64,000 bases of DNA from Lysinibacillus sphaericus. GTDB lineage: Bacteria; Bacillota; Bacilli; Bacillales_A; Planococcaceae. The stretch lies in NCBI RefSeq assembly GCF_006864135.1, contig NZ_SADV01000013.1, forward strand, positions 41,274 to 105,273, written 5' to 3'. Below, one piece after another: positions 26,433-35,674 of this stretch (its first letter is position 1; every line of letters starts with the position of its first letter). The position numbers and the translations under genes were made by a program. Below the pieces are notes generated by a model. It was not told the origin of the DNA. It was given only the letters and a program-made list of their open reading frames with translations, and ran no database searches.

Positions 26433-28833
26433 GATCCGTTTCCTCCTTTCGTGGCTTTAGCTTCGTTAATGTATACACTCCTAAGCCTGCAATCAGAAGA
26501 ACGACCACTTCTAGCATCGTATCAAATGCACGGAAATCGCCTAATATTGTGTTGACAATATTTGAACCACCCGCTAGTTCGTAGGAATCGTTGAAGTAAG
26601 TAGCCACTGGCTTAAAGCGATCAAAATGGACAACCGCTAAGCCGATTAATGTAACTGTGGCGCCAACGAAAATGGATAAAATCGCCTTAGACCATTGCTT
26701 TTTTTTCTTAGAAGCTTCAGGCATTAAATCGGGTAAATATTTAAAGCATAGAAGGAATAATGCAGTTGTTACAGATTCAACGACTAATTGGGTTAATGCT
26801 AAATCAGGGGCACGGAAAATAACAAAGAAAAATGCAATTGAATAGCCGAGTACGCCATTTAATAACATGGCTGTTACACGTCCCTTAGCGAAAATTATCC
26901 ATACTGCGGCGAACATCATCACAAATACTAAAATGAGCTCATAAGACTCAATTGTGGAATCCTTCGCAAAATTAAATGCACTAGCATCAGACCAAATAAA
27001 ATATCCTGCAATTAGCGCAACAAAAAATACATAGATGTAGATAAAATAATGCGTTAAATTGCCTGTCATATAACGATTAGTAAGCTTCGCACAACTATTT
27101 TCACTAAACTCAATCATACGATTGTAATACGTATTAAACGTATATCTTTGCGGGAATATCCGATACAAAGGCTTCCAGGTTTTTAACGTTTTAAATAAGA
27201 TGACCCCAATAATAATTACACCGAGAGTCATTAACAATTCTGCATTTATGCCATGCCAAGCATGAATATGTGGTGTTAATTCACTAGTTGATGGGAATGT
27301 TGGATAAATACTCGCCATAGCAGGCTCTAAAATATAATGCCCTAGCACGTTTGGGAAAAAGAAAATCCCAACTACAAAAAGGCACAGAATGATTGGCGAA
27401 AATAGCATACCTAACGGAGCTTCATGCGGTTTTTTATCCAACTTATCTAGCCGTAGTTTTCCGAAAAATGTTCGACAGATCAAAATCATACAGTAAACAA
27501 ATGTAAAGATACTTGCCACCCATGCCACTATTGGAAAGAGTAGTCCCAAATCAGCAATTGAAAATGCCTCTACGTTGCGAATCGCTAGTACCGCTGCGAA
27601 AAACATTTCTTTACTTAAGAAGCCATTAAATGGAGGTAAGCCTGCCATAGAAAATCCACCAATGACTGCAATTGTGAAAGTTATCGGCATTATGGCCATT
27701 AGCCCTCCGAGACGGCGAATATCGCGTGTGCCTGCTTCATGATCGACAATACCAACCATCATGAATAGTGCACCTTTAAACGTGGAGTGATTAATAAGAT
27801 GGAACAACGCTGCAAAGCTTGCCTGCGTATAAAGAATAGTATCTGTAGCATAACCGTAATAATGACCTACCGATCCTAGCCCAAATAAGCTCATAATCAA
27901 TCCAAGTTGACTAATCGTTGAAAAGGCCAGTAACGCTTTTAAATCGGTCTGACGCACAGCATTAAATGAACCCCAGAACAACGTTAGAAGGCCAATCACA
28001 CTTACTAGCCAGAACCAAACAGCCTCTCCTCCAAATACTGGCGAAAAACGTGCAACTAAATATATACCGGCTTTTACCATCGTTGCCGAGTGTAAATAAG
28101 CACTAACTGGTGTTGGCGCCTCCATCGCATCTGGTAACCAAATATGGAAAGGAAACTGTGCGGATTTTGTAAATGCACCGATTAGAATAAGGATTAACGC
28201 TGGGATAAACAATGTATGATCTCGTATAACGCCTACATTGGCTACGATTTCGCGAATACTAAATGTACCCGAAGCTACATAGAGCATCAAAAAGCCTGCT
28301 AACATTGAAAGGCCACCAAAAACGGTAATTGTCATAGCTTTCCTTGCACCAGCACGAGATGCTTTTCGATGATGCCAAAATGCAATTAACAGGAAAGATG
28401 ACACACTTGTTAACTCCCAAAATGTGTATAAGACCATTAAATTATCTGAAAAGACGACGCCAAGCATAGCGCCCATGAATAGTAATAAATAGCAGTAAAA
28501 ATGGTGAAGAGATTCTTTCGTTGATAAATAAAAAATAGAATATAAAATGACTAAACTACCTACGCCCGTAATCAGTAAACCAAAAATCATACTGAGTCCG
28601 TCGAGATAAGTTGTGAAATTTATATTAAAAGAGGGAATCCACTCATATGTATGCATAAACGTTTTACCCTCGGCAATTTGAGGAATGTAGCGCGCGAGTA
28701 AAAGAAACAAGATGAATGGAACGGATAACACAAACCAGCCTAGATGTGCAACACGCCTTAGTCGCCTATAAAGTAGTGGAATAAGTGCAGCACAGACAAT
28801 TGGTAAAAGAATCGCAAAGAGAACTGTAACCAA
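26419..28833 (-). CDS. mrpA: Mrp Na+/H+ antiporter subunit A
   Basis: Translation most likely starts at TTG 28833, seven bases after AGGAGG, giving 804 residues beginning MVTVLFAILLPIVCAAL. Residues 1-500 are NuoL-like (TYLDGLSMIFGLLITGVGSLVILYS; FPFHIWLPDAMEAPTPVSAYLHSATMVKAGIYL). The C-terminal part carries the MrpA-specific helices and DUF4040-like region (GVLGYSIAFFFVIFRAPDLALTQLVVESVTTALFLLCF). As first gene of mrpABCDEFG it encodes the largest subunit of the secondary Na+(Li+)/H+ antiporter for alkali and sodium tolerance. Upstream lies a 760-bp gene-free region that should contain its promoter. Confidence 0.96.
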   Translation of the reverse strand: MVTVLFAILLPIVCAALIPLLYRRLRRVAHLGWFVLSVPFILFLLLARYIPQIAEGKTFMHTYEWIPSFNINFTTYLDGLSMIFGLLITGVGSLVILYSIFYLSTKESLHHFYCYLLLFMGAMLGVVFSDNLMVLYTFWELTSVSSFLLIAFWHHRKASRAGARKAMTITVFGGLSMLAGFLMLYVASGTFSIREIVANVGVIRDHTLFIPALILILIGAFTKSAQFPFHIWLPDAMEAPTPVSAYLHSATMVKAGIYLVARFSPVFGGEAVWFWLVSVIGLLTLFWGSFNAVRQTDLKALLAFSTISQLGLIMSLFGLGSVGHYYGYATDTILYTQASFAALFHLINHSTFKGALFMMVGIVDHEAGTRDIRRLGGLMAIMPITFTIAVIGGFSMAGLPPFNGFLSKEMFFAAVLAIRNVEAFSIADLGLLFPIVAWVASIFTFVYCMILICRTFFGKLRLDKLDKKPHEAPLGMLFSPIILCLFVVGIFFFPNVLGHYILEPAMASIYPTFPSTSELTPHIHAWHGINAELLMTLGVIIIGVILFKTLKTWKPLYRIFPQRYTFNTYYNRMIEFSENSCAKLTNRYMTGNLTHYFIYIYVFFVALIAGYFIWSDASAFNFAKDSTIESYELILVFVMMFAAVWIIFAKGRVTAMLLNGVLGYSIAFFFVIFRAPDLALTQLVVESVTTALFLLCFKYLPDLMPEASKKKKQWSKAILSIFVGATVTLIGLAVVHFDRFKPVATYFNDSYELAGGSNIVNTILGDFRAFDTMLEVVVLLIAGLGVYTLTKLKPRKEETDHENQ

Positions 28834-29598
28834 GTGAAAACCTCCTACTAACAATTTCGTTCAGCAACTGTATGATATGGTGCGAAAAACTTTGTATATG
28901 AGAAAATAACCGATAATAAAGTATTCCCAAATCTACTGAAGTTACTACTGTTTTATACTTTGCTTCACGCACAAAAATTTATAACAATTGCTGGAGATCC
29001 TTAAAAAAACTCACTAAAAATGAATAAAGCTAACTAACATATTAGAAATTCTCTTGAAATTTGATTCATGTAATAAAGTGTGTACTCCTTGAATCGGTAA
29101 ACAAATGGTAAAGATCTAGCTCATTCAACATAGCACATATTTTATGCAGGGAGAAGCTTCTGGTGATTACACTGCATAAAACAAGGGGAATCTTTCAGGC
29201 TATGAACTTTATCTACTGAGAAGCCTAAATACCAATAGCGTATTGCCTTAGAAAATGGCATGACTTTTTGAGATAATATGTACACACTACCCATGTCACT
29301 ATGGTGTACCAAGTCACTTGACTAACTAATTAACTAACTGCATAATAGTGTGGCATATAGAAGCAATTGGCTCAAATGCACGGAATGCATAATTCAAATA
29401 ACTGTAAAATATAGAGATAACCCTGTTTCCTCAAGGTTTTCCCAATATATTATCATTAACTTTTATACGTTTTTTAGTATACAATATAAATGAGCATAAT
29501 GCACTGTATCAGTATCGATTTTTGCTGTTTTAGGCTATTTTTTCAAAATCGACTGTAGAAATGACAAAATAACGACAAGATAAGAGGTGTTAATTTTT
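28834..29598. other. 765-bp intergenic region between divergent mrpA and the USP gene
   Basis: No credible coding frame. At 29140-29181 TTTTATGCAG and CTGCATAAAA form a perfect 10-bp inverted repeat enclosing the palindrome AGAAGCTTCT, a cruciform-like structure without a T tract. I saw no match to a known riboswitch. The region must carry the mrp promoter and the promoter of the gene at 29599. Confidence 0.5.
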
Positions 29599-30285
29599 AT
29601 GAAGCATGTAAAAGGGCGTTTAGACGAAAGTATATTAGTTTGTGTCTACTATGGGCTTAACGGTGAGCGATTAATACGACGTGGTCATAAAATGGCTACA
29701 ATGTTAGATTGTCCGCTCTATATTCTTTCGGTCGATTCGCAACCCCTTGATGCATTTGATGCAGAGAAATCTAGCTACATTGAGCAATGGAAAAAGTTAT
29801 CTGATGAGCTTGAAATAGAAAAGTTCATATTACAAGATAATGAGAAGCGCCCCATCCAAAAGGTTATTGCAGAAGTGGCAAAAAATTACGGAATTTCCCA
29901 AATCATCGTAGGCCAAAGTGCACAAAGTCGCTGGGAAGAGATTACAAAGGGTTCCTTTTTAAACGTCTTACTAAAAGAGGTTCCTTTCGTTGATTTTCAC
30001 ATTGTAGCTGTCCAACGTCCAACTGACGACGATGCGAACGATACATACGAAAAAGGTGTACGTGCTTATTTAATCCAAGAACACGAAGATTTTAAAGTAG
30101 CATTTACATGTCCTAAATATGTATCAATTGAAGGTATATTTTTCAAAGAGATTGGCACTGACTTTGATAATGGTATTTTTAAATTCACTTACAACGATAA
30201 AATGCATGAAGTTCACATATCAGAGGGCTATGTACTAGATATAGAAAAACTTCCAGCTGAATTTTTATCTCCATTACGCCAATAA
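29599..30285 (+). CDS. Stand-alone KdpD-type universal stress domain protein
   Basis: Starting at ATG 29599 (GAGGTG nine bases upstream) the protein has 228 residues. Residues 8-140 match the USP domain found in KdpD sensor kinases: ILVCVYYGLNGERLIRRGHKMA, IIVGQSAQSRWEEITKGSFLNVLLKEV and DFHIVAV, where the GxSxxSRW and GS residues form the nucleotide-binding loop. The C-terminal 80 residues are a separate soluble region with no recognised domain. There is no kinase or membrane part. It is divergent from mrpA, which makes a role linked to ion or pH stress plausible but unproven. Confidence 0.82.
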   Translation: MKHVKGRLDESILVCVYYGLNGERLIRRGHKMATMLDCPLYILSVDSQPLDAFDAEKSSYIEQWKKLSDELEIEKFILQDNEKRPIQKVIAEVAKNYGISQIIVGQSAQSRWEEITKGSFLNVLLKEVPFVDFHIVAVQRPTDDDANDTYEKGVRAYLIQEHEDFKVAFTCPKYVSIEGIFFKEIGTDFDNGIFKFTYNDKMHEVHISEGYVLDIEKLPAEFLSPLRQ

Positions 30286-30287
30286 TA

Positions 30288-30319
30288 AAAACGCGTTTCT
30301 CAAACTTGAGAACGCGTTT
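30288..30319. terminator. Bidirectional terminator between convergent genes
   Basis: AAACGCGTTtCTCAA pairs with TTGAGaACGCGTTT, with TATTTT on the plus side and TTTTATT on the minus side. It serves the USP-like gene and the MFS gene. Confidence 0.85.
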
Positions 30320-30322
30320 ATT

Positions 30323-31528
30323 TTACGCCGCCGAAGCTGGTTTATCCTTAGGTAAGAAAAATGCTACTAGTAATAATAAAGGGAGCAAAGATACAACCAT
30401 CATCGTAAAATCAATACCCCTGTGATCCATTAATACACCAATTACCATCGCACCAATTGCGCCCATTCCGAAAGCAAACCCAGTTGTTAAACCAGCCATT
30501 GTACCAATTTTTGTTGGAACAAGCTCCTGTGCGTAGACAACTGTTACTGAGAAGCTAATCATAATGAGTGTACCGATAATCACTAAAAATATCATTGCTG
30601 CCCATAACGGTACATAAGGTAATGCCAAACAAAATGGCATCGGCACAACAACGGACAGTAAAATAACATTTTTTCTACCAATTCGATCTGATAATGAACC
30701 TCCGAAAAATGTGCCAACGACGCCAAAGGCCATAAAGGTGAAAATTAATATTTGTCCAAGACGAAGACTAACATCATAATGATCCATTAAATAAAACACA
30801 TAAAAACTTGTAATATTAGTTGTATAAAATGATCTCGCAAAAATAATCGTAAATAGTAACGTCAATGCAATGCCTACTTGTTTCTTTGTTAATGGGGGTA
30901 AGTTAGAAACTAATACTCGTTTTTTCTTTGCCATACGTTCTTGCTCCAACTGCTTTTTATACCACTTTGCAATTTTACTTAATAGTAGAATACCAATTGC
31001 TGCCACTACTAAGACAATTGCGGCACCACGTTGTCCAAAAATAGCAAAAATATAAGCACTAATTAGTGGTGCGAGTGCTTGCCCAGAGTTACCTCCAACT
31101 TGATAAATCGATTGAGCAAGTCCTCTTTTTGAGCCTGCCGCCATAAATGAAACACGGGAACCCTCAGGATGGAAAATAGCTGAGCCAAACCCTAAAAATA
31201 ATACTGCAATAATAATTATCCAATATTGTGATGTGAACGCTATAATAGCAATGCCTATGAATGAGCTTGCCATACCAATCGGTAGTGCGTAAGGCATCGG
31301 CTTTTTATCGCTAGCAAAACCAACAATTGGCTGTAAAGCAGAAGCAAACATATTTAATGCGAACGAAATAAGACCTATTTGTGTGAAAGTTAGCCCTAAA
31401 TCACTCTTCAATATCGGGAACATCGCCGGAATAACTGCTTGCATCGTATCATTGATAAGATGGGCAACAGCTATTGCAATCATAATTGGATAGACTGGAT
31501 TATTTAAATTTTCTATTTTCTTATTCAT
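30323..31528 (-). CDS. MFS exporter of the fosmidomycin-resistance (Fsr) type
   Basis: A protein of about 401 residues (ATG 31528; a TTG at 31546 is possible but neither has a strong SD). Twelve membrane helices with the Fsr pattern AHLINDTMQAVIPAMFPILKSDLGLTFTQIGLI near the N-terminus, MFS loop GFASDKKPMPYALPIGM, FFGGSLSDRIGRKNVILLSV between helices 8 and 9, and FHPEGSRVSFMAAGSKRGLAQSIYQVGGNSGQALAPL in the middle. Such proteins export small drugs or metabolites by proton antiport; substrate unknown. Confidence 0.88.
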   Translation of the reverse strand: MNKKIENLNNPVYPIMIAIAVAHLINDTMQAVIPAMFPILKSDLGLTFTQIGLISFALNMFASALQPIVGFASDKKPMPYALPIGMASSFIGIAIIAFTSQYWIIIIAVLFLGFGSAIFHPEGSRVSFMAAGSKRGLAQSIYQVGGNSGQALAPLISAYIFAIFGQRGAAIVLVVAAIGILLLSKIAKWYKKQLEQERMAKKKRVLVSNLPPLTKKQVGIALTLLFTIIFARSFYTTNITSFYVFYLMDHYDVSLRLGQILIFTFMAFGVVGTFFGGSLSDRIGRKNVILLSVVVPMPFCLALPYVPLWAAMIFLVIIGTLIMISFSVTVVYAQELVPTKIGTMAGLTTGFAFGMGAIGAMVIGVLMDHRGIDFTMMVVSLLPLLLLVAFFLPKDKPASAA

Positions 31529-31645
31529 GTCGCCACTACTTTCCAATTTTATTCAATCTCCATTTATAAGAGATCGTCGCATACTATTAACCTTTTTGCA
31601 CAAGCTATTCATTGAAATAGCAGTTTTAAGGGAGTTGATTTATGT

Positions 31646-32371
31646 ATGAATATAGACGAATTTTTTAAAGCTGATTTTTGGGAAATGATACTTAGGTCCA
31701 CACTTTCCTTCTTTGCGTTACTCATCGTAACCCGACTACTAGGAAAAAAACAGCTTGGACAGCTTACATTCTTCCACTATACAACAGGTATCACATTCGG
31801 TTCCATTGCATCAGAAATAGCAGCACAGGCTGAGACACCCTTTTTAGATGGACTCATTGCCCTCATTTGGTGGAGCGTTTTAACGTATTTAATGACCATC
31901 ATTACCATTAAATCTAAAAAAGCTCGTGTAATTGTTGATGACAAGCCAACAATCCTAATTCAAAACGGCATTATTTTAGAGTCTGCCTTAAGAAAAAATC
32001 GTCTGCATATGGATGAGTTAGCGATGATGCTACGGGAACAAGCCATATTCTCTATACAAGATGTGCAATATGCATTACTTGAAACGACGGGTAAATTAAG
32101 TGTGTTACCAAGACCCGCTGAGCAACCGGCTACAAAGCAAGATGTTAAAGCTGATGTTACGCCACCAACCTATATACCAACAGAAGTGCTTTCTGACGGT
32201 CAGGTTATTTATGAAAATTTAGTTGAACTTGAATTGACTGAAGATTGGCTTATGAAAAAGCTGAAAAAGCAAAATGTCCAAGCCGTTGAGGATGTTTATT
32301 TTGCTCAGGTTCAAACAAACGGCTCCCTCTATATAAGCATGAAGGATAAAGCAAGACGATCAAGCTCTTAA
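31646..32371 (+). CDS. DUF421 (YetF-family) membrane protein
   Basis: A 241-residue protein with three N-terminal membrane helices (about 15-33, 45-60, 65-85) and the YetF/DUF421 domain: [26 protein letters not shown], then cytoplasmic VIVDDKPTILIQNGIILESALRKNRLHMDELAMMLREQ and ALLETTGKLSVLPR. The family forms oligomers at the membrane; in Bacillus spores a related protein carries a germination complex, but in vegetative homologues the role is unknown. Single gene, convergent with the CBS protein. Confidence 0.9.
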   Translation: MNIDEFFKADFWEMILRSTLSFFALLIVTRLLGKKQLGQLTFFHYTTGITFGSIASEIAAQAETPFLDGLIALIWWSVLTYLMTIITIKSKKARVIVDDKPTILIQNGIILESALRKNRLHMDELAMMLREQAIFSIQDVQYALLETTGKLSVLPRPAEQPATKQDVKADVTPPTYIPTEVLSDGQVIYENLVELELTEDWLMKKLKKQNVQAVEDVYFAQVQTNGSLYISMKDKARRSSS

Positions 32372-32391
32372 CAGCTTGTCTCGTCTTGCTT
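32349..32391. terminator. Bidirectional terminator overlapping both gene ends
   Basis: AAGCAAGACGA (32349-32359) and TCGTCTTGCTT (32381-32391) pair, with an inner AAGCT/AGCTT stem. The arms include the last codons of the convergent DUF421 and CBS genes. Confidence 0.75.
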
Positions 32392-33103
32392 AATCTATTT
32401 TTACGATATCTAATGGTGTAACAATGCCGATTAATTTTTGATGTGGTTTGCCATGCTCCGTTATTAATAAAGCTTCAAAGCGACGTCCCCGTTCCACACC
32501 TTGTTTAAAAATATCTTCGGCCTCGTAAATGGTTATGTATCTACTCACAAATTTATAATTCACCCTATTTTTTTCATGCATCAAAATATCATGTAAAGAC
32601 GGAATCTTCTTAGGTATTTGATCGCCTCCCATCATCGTAGCTAGCCAATTTGTAATTCCTACTGTCGTCACAAGCCCTTTAAATTGATCTTTATGATATA
32701 CGGGAAACTGTGTAAATTTACGATGATGTATAACTTTTAAGACATGTTTTAATGAATCTCTTTCCTGAAAAACTAATACCTTTTTATGAAACATTTGGCC
32801 AACAAGTGTTGGCTTAGCAAGTGTTGCATCTATATATTCAATTCTTTCCACAACATCTATATGTGGTTCAGCGATGACATACTCTAATGATGTGCGATGA
32901 TGAACAATTGCATTTCGTAGATCTGCATACGAGCGTAAATCGTCTTCGTATTTACGAACTAGTACTTCCTTCTTCTTCGCTTGATCGATAAGACGATAAA
33001 AGGGCATAAAATCCTTTGCGCCAACAATATCTCTTAACCTATGATCTATCCGATTAAACGCTGTAAGAAAGCGATCGGAATTTTCTGTAGCCAATTTTTC
33101 CAC
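32390..33103 (-). CDS. CBS-pair protein with an N-terminal helical domain
   Basis: A 237-residue cytoplasmic protein. Residues 1-80 are helical with the pattern YADLRNAIVHHR, which resembles HEPN-type or DUF4145-like domains (R-N-x3-H). Residues 95-155 and 170-235 form a CBS pair (VFQERDSLKHVLKVIHHRKFTQFPVYHKDQFKGLVTTVGI; IGIVTPLDIVKI), which usually senses an adenosine nucleotide. The GTG start lies only two bases after AGGAGG, so TTG nine bases further is an alternative. No partner gene is obvious. Confidence 0.82.
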   Translation of the reverse strand: MEKLATENSDRFLTAFNRIDHRLRDIVGAKDFMPFYRLIDQAKKKEVLVRKYEDDLRSYADLRNAIVHHRTSLEYVIAEPHIDVVERIEYIDATLAKPTLVGQMFHKKVLVFQERDSLKHVLKVIHHRKFTQFPVYHKDQFKGLVTTVGITNWLATMMGGDQIPKKIPSLHDILMHEKNRVNYKFVSRYITIYEAEDIFKQGVERGRRFEALLITEHGKPHQKLIGIVTPLDIVKID

Positions 33104-33412
33104 ATCCTCCTACTTATATTTTCATATTTTCCGAGTTATTTGACAAATTCTGTTTCATAGCTCCATTATATTCCTAAGTTATGGATATTCCAAGATAGTG
33201 ATTACATCAAATGTATTTTATTTAAGCTACTTTTTGGCAGTGTCTAAACACCCGCTAAAAGAAGATAAAGTTGAAGGAATTGAGAAGAAATTATAATGCA
33301 GATCAAATTCAGTGCAACGCATTATTAAACGAATGATGGAAAAAGTAGAGGAAGAATACAAAGGTGATGATTCCTTTTTTAGAAATATGCAGGAAATAAA
33401 GACGGCATTTTT
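33104..33412. other. Gene-poor stretch with repeat and gene fragments
   Basis: At 33235-33263 lies a short B-type fragment (GTGTCTAAACACCCGCTAAA). From about 33320 to 33416 an open frame gives QRIIKRMMEKVEEEYKGDDS then FFRNMQEIKTAFF and a stop, with no clear start; it may be the tail of a lost gene. This stretch replaces the missing 5-prime end of the GAP-family gene that follows. Confidence 0.5.
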
Positions 33413-33892
33413 TTGATGCTTGGCTTAGATGTTATTTTTGATCCAATTGCAAATGCATTAAATAATCACTCTGCTAGATTAGTAATGACAATTGTGAGGG
33501 CGATATTATTTGTCGGAAGTTTGTTAGTACCAAAGAAAAAAACATCGGGATCTCTTAAGCCGAAATCGTTTAGTATAGGAGCAATGATTGCTTTAGGATT
33601 TACGACTTCTCTTTTAGAAGTGGCAACAGCTTTACCCTATTTCGCAGCAATAGGTATTTTAACGAGCAATCATTTAGCCTTTTACGAATGGTTGCCCATC
33701 ATAGCCGGATATAACCTAATAATGATCACGCAAGCCTACCTATTACTCGGCTTACACATACTGTTCAAACGCTTTATGAATAAGCCGTTAAGAAAAATAC
33801 AAGCGCTTTTTGATAAAAGCACAAGTTCTACTCTTTCATGGGTAATGTTTTTCGTCGTTCTTATTTTGCTGATGAATGGTCGTAAGATTTAA
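33413..33892 (+). pseudogene. 5-prime-truncated GAP-family (LysE-like) membrane protein gene
   Basis: The 159-residue frame begins abruptly at MMLGLDVIFDPIAN, which corresponds to an internal position of GAP/Sap-type membrane proteins (usually 210-230 residues with six helices). The first two helices are missing. The remainder is intact: KSFSIGAMIALGFTTSLLEVATALPYFAAIG, the motif NLIMITQAYLLLG, and a last helix before the stop. There is no ribosome site before the TTG or ATG at 33413-33418. The upstream sequence is unrelated and contains repeat debris, so an insertion or deletion removed the start. Confidence 0.7.
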
Positions 33893-33905
33893 AAAATAAT
33901 ATAGT

Positions 33906-33985
33906 AAAAATCCGCTATAGTTTTTCATCGATAGCGCCGCTGGTTTTAGTGCTCGTGCCCTATCTTAAAAGTTTACGCGGATTTT
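33906..33985. repeat. Dispersed repeat D, copy 2 (80 bp, inverted ends)
   Basis: AAAAATCCGC (33906-33915) and GCGGATTTT (33977-33985) are inverted ends, with GCTCGTGCC inside (33951-33959), as in copy 1 at 11161. It lies between converging transcripts and could act as a terminator. Confidence 0.7.
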
Positions 33986-34001
33986 CACCTCAATACTTCC
34001 T

Positions 34002-34784
34002 TTAAATTTTCGTCATCGATGCGTTTTTCTTCATTGTCAAAATTCCTATACTCATACAGATTATGGTGATAACTAATGTAATAGATAGGCTCCACCAATA
34101 ATCCGACATCTCCATCGTGCCCCTCATTAATTGAACACCATATACCGGTAATTTCCAAGGTGATATTGTCCAAAATGCCCCAACTAAAGCATCCAATATT
34201 TGCCCAATAAATATGACAGCAAATGCACATGCTGTTGCAACCACTGTTTTAAAAGTTGCACTCATCATTAATGTCAAAGCTATCACAAAGAGCAACCAAG
34301 AAAAATACGTAAAAAGGCTTGCCATAAGTGTCCCTATCTCAAATGTCCCATAAAGTACAACCGTATAGTATACGCTCGCGGTAAAACCAGCTAAAATACT
34401 AACAAGGCCAACAGTACTCATGACGATAAATTTACTCATAAAATAAGCGCCGAACGATATTGGACGGACATACAATAAAGTAGCCATTCCACTTGCTCTT
34501 TCTTTACTTATGGCTCCTACGAAAGTAGCCATTAATACGAGTAAACCTATCGTTTGAAACTGTCCAATGGAAGCTTGTAATAGGTCCACTGGCATTAATT
34601 CTGGCATCACCATTTCAAAGCCTTCTGGTACGTTACCAACAGCATTTAAAATATCCATCATATAATAGTTCGTCAGTGGATCGCTCATCCCGAGCAAAGC
34701 AAATACAAGAGGTATCCATAAGAACTTCCAGCTTCGCCACGCTTCTCTGAATTCCTTTTGAAGAAGTACAGTAAATCCTCTCAT
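34002..34784 (-). CDS. ABC transporter permease (YxlG-like)
   Basis: A 260-residue ABC-2 type membrane protein with six helices: an N-terminal EFREAWRSWKFLWIPLVFALLG, LQASIGQFQTIGLLVLMATFVGAISKERASGMATLLYVRPISF, and C-terminal SLSITLVITIICMSIGILTM. It overlaps the ATPase gene by 4 bp. The order PLDc_N protein, ATPase, permease matches yxlE-yxlF-yxlG of B. subtilis, where the cassette is tied to the sigma factor SigY; no sigY-like gene is present here. Substrate unknown. Confidence 0.9.
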   Translation of the reverse strand: MRGFTVLLQKEFREAWRSWKFLWIPLVFALLGMSDPLTNYYMMDILNAVGNVPEGFEMVMPELMPVDLLQASIGQFQTIGLLVLMATFVGAISKERASGMATLLYVRPISFGAYFMSKFIVMSTVGLVSILAGFTASVYYTVVLYGTFEIGTLMASLFTYFSWLLFVIALTLMMSATFKTVVATACAFAVIFIGQILDALVGAFWTISPWKLPVYGVQLMRGTMEMSDYWWSLSITLVITIICMSIGILTMKKNASMTKI

Positions 34785-35674
34785 ATCTTTCTCGCCACCT
34801 TCATGAAAATCTCTTCAAGCGATGCTGTTTGACGCTCCACTTTTCGTATTTTATAAGGACAACTACTCAAATGTTGAAGCAGCCCCTGCATACTTGGTTG
34901 TTCATCAATAATTTCTATATATACATGACTGCCCTTAGCTTTTCCTATAAGTTCAGATTGACTGGCAAAAAGTTGTGCTTCTTTTTCGGTGCTAAATTCT
35001 ACAACATAATTTGATTCTTCGAAACGTTGTCGAACTTCACGTAATGTCCCCTGCTCTACTAGCTTGCCATCACGTAGAAACAGTAATTGATCTGTCATCT
35101 CTTCAGCATCATTTAAAATATGTGTCGAATATAAAATCGTTGTTTCTTGCTGCAAGCCCTTCAATAAATCAAGAACTTCCCTACGACCTACTGGATCCAA
35201 TGCAGACACAGGTTCATCTAATAACAGTAATTTAGGCTTATGAACAATTGCCTGGGAAATGCCAAGCCGTTGCTTCATGCCACCAGAAAACGTGGAAATT
35301 TTCTTATTTAAATCATTACCAAGACCTACAAACTCAAGTGTTTTTTGGGCTTCTGCTTGTGCTTTTTTTGCGGGCACACCATTTAGCTTTGCTGCCATTT
35401 CAGTAAACTCTAACGCACTTAACCAAGGATGGAATTGCGGATATTGTGGCAAGAAACCAATATTAGCTCTTAAATCACCATCTAGCATTTTTACACTTCC
35501 GGAGGTTGGTTTTAATAAACCTGTTAGCATCGATAATGTCGTTGTTTTGCCAGCGCCATTAGGCCCAATTAAAGCTGTCGATGTATTTTTTTCTAAAGAG
35601 AACTCAACCCCATCCACAACTACTTTTTCTGCAAATTGCTTTGTAAGTCCTGTTACCTGAAGTAATATCGTCAT
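34781..35674 (-). CDS. ABC transporter ATP-binding protein (YxlF-like)
   Basis: From ATG 35674 (GGGAG nine bases upstream, overlapping the stop of the preceding gene as ATGA) the protein has 297 residues. Walker A GPNGAGKTT, Q-loop LPQYPQFHPWLSALEF, signature FSGGMKQRLG, Walker B LLLLDEPVSALDP and H-loop YSTHILNDAEEM are all present, followed by a C-terminal domain typical of CcmA/NatA-type exporters. It pairs with the overlapping permease. Confidence 0.94.
   Translation of the reverse strand: MTILLQVTGLTKQFAEKVVVDGVEFSLEKNTSTALIGPNGAGKTTTLSMLTGLLKPTSGSVKMLDGDLRANIGFLPQYPQFHPWLSALEFTEMAAKLNGVPAKKAQAEAQKTLEFVGLGNDLNKKISTFSGGMKQRLGISQAIVHKPKLLLLDEPVSALDPVGRREVLDLLKGLQQETTILYSTHILNDAEEMTDQLLFLRDGKLVEQGTLREVRQRFEESNYVVEFSTEKEAQLFASQSELIGKAKGSHVYIEIIDEQPSMQGLLQHLSSCPYKIRKVERQTASLEEIFMKVARKI

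Noticed and set aside
28834..29598. c-di-AMP (ydaO-type) riboswitch upstream of the USP-like gene
   Set aside because: I looked for the conserved motifs and could not find them.
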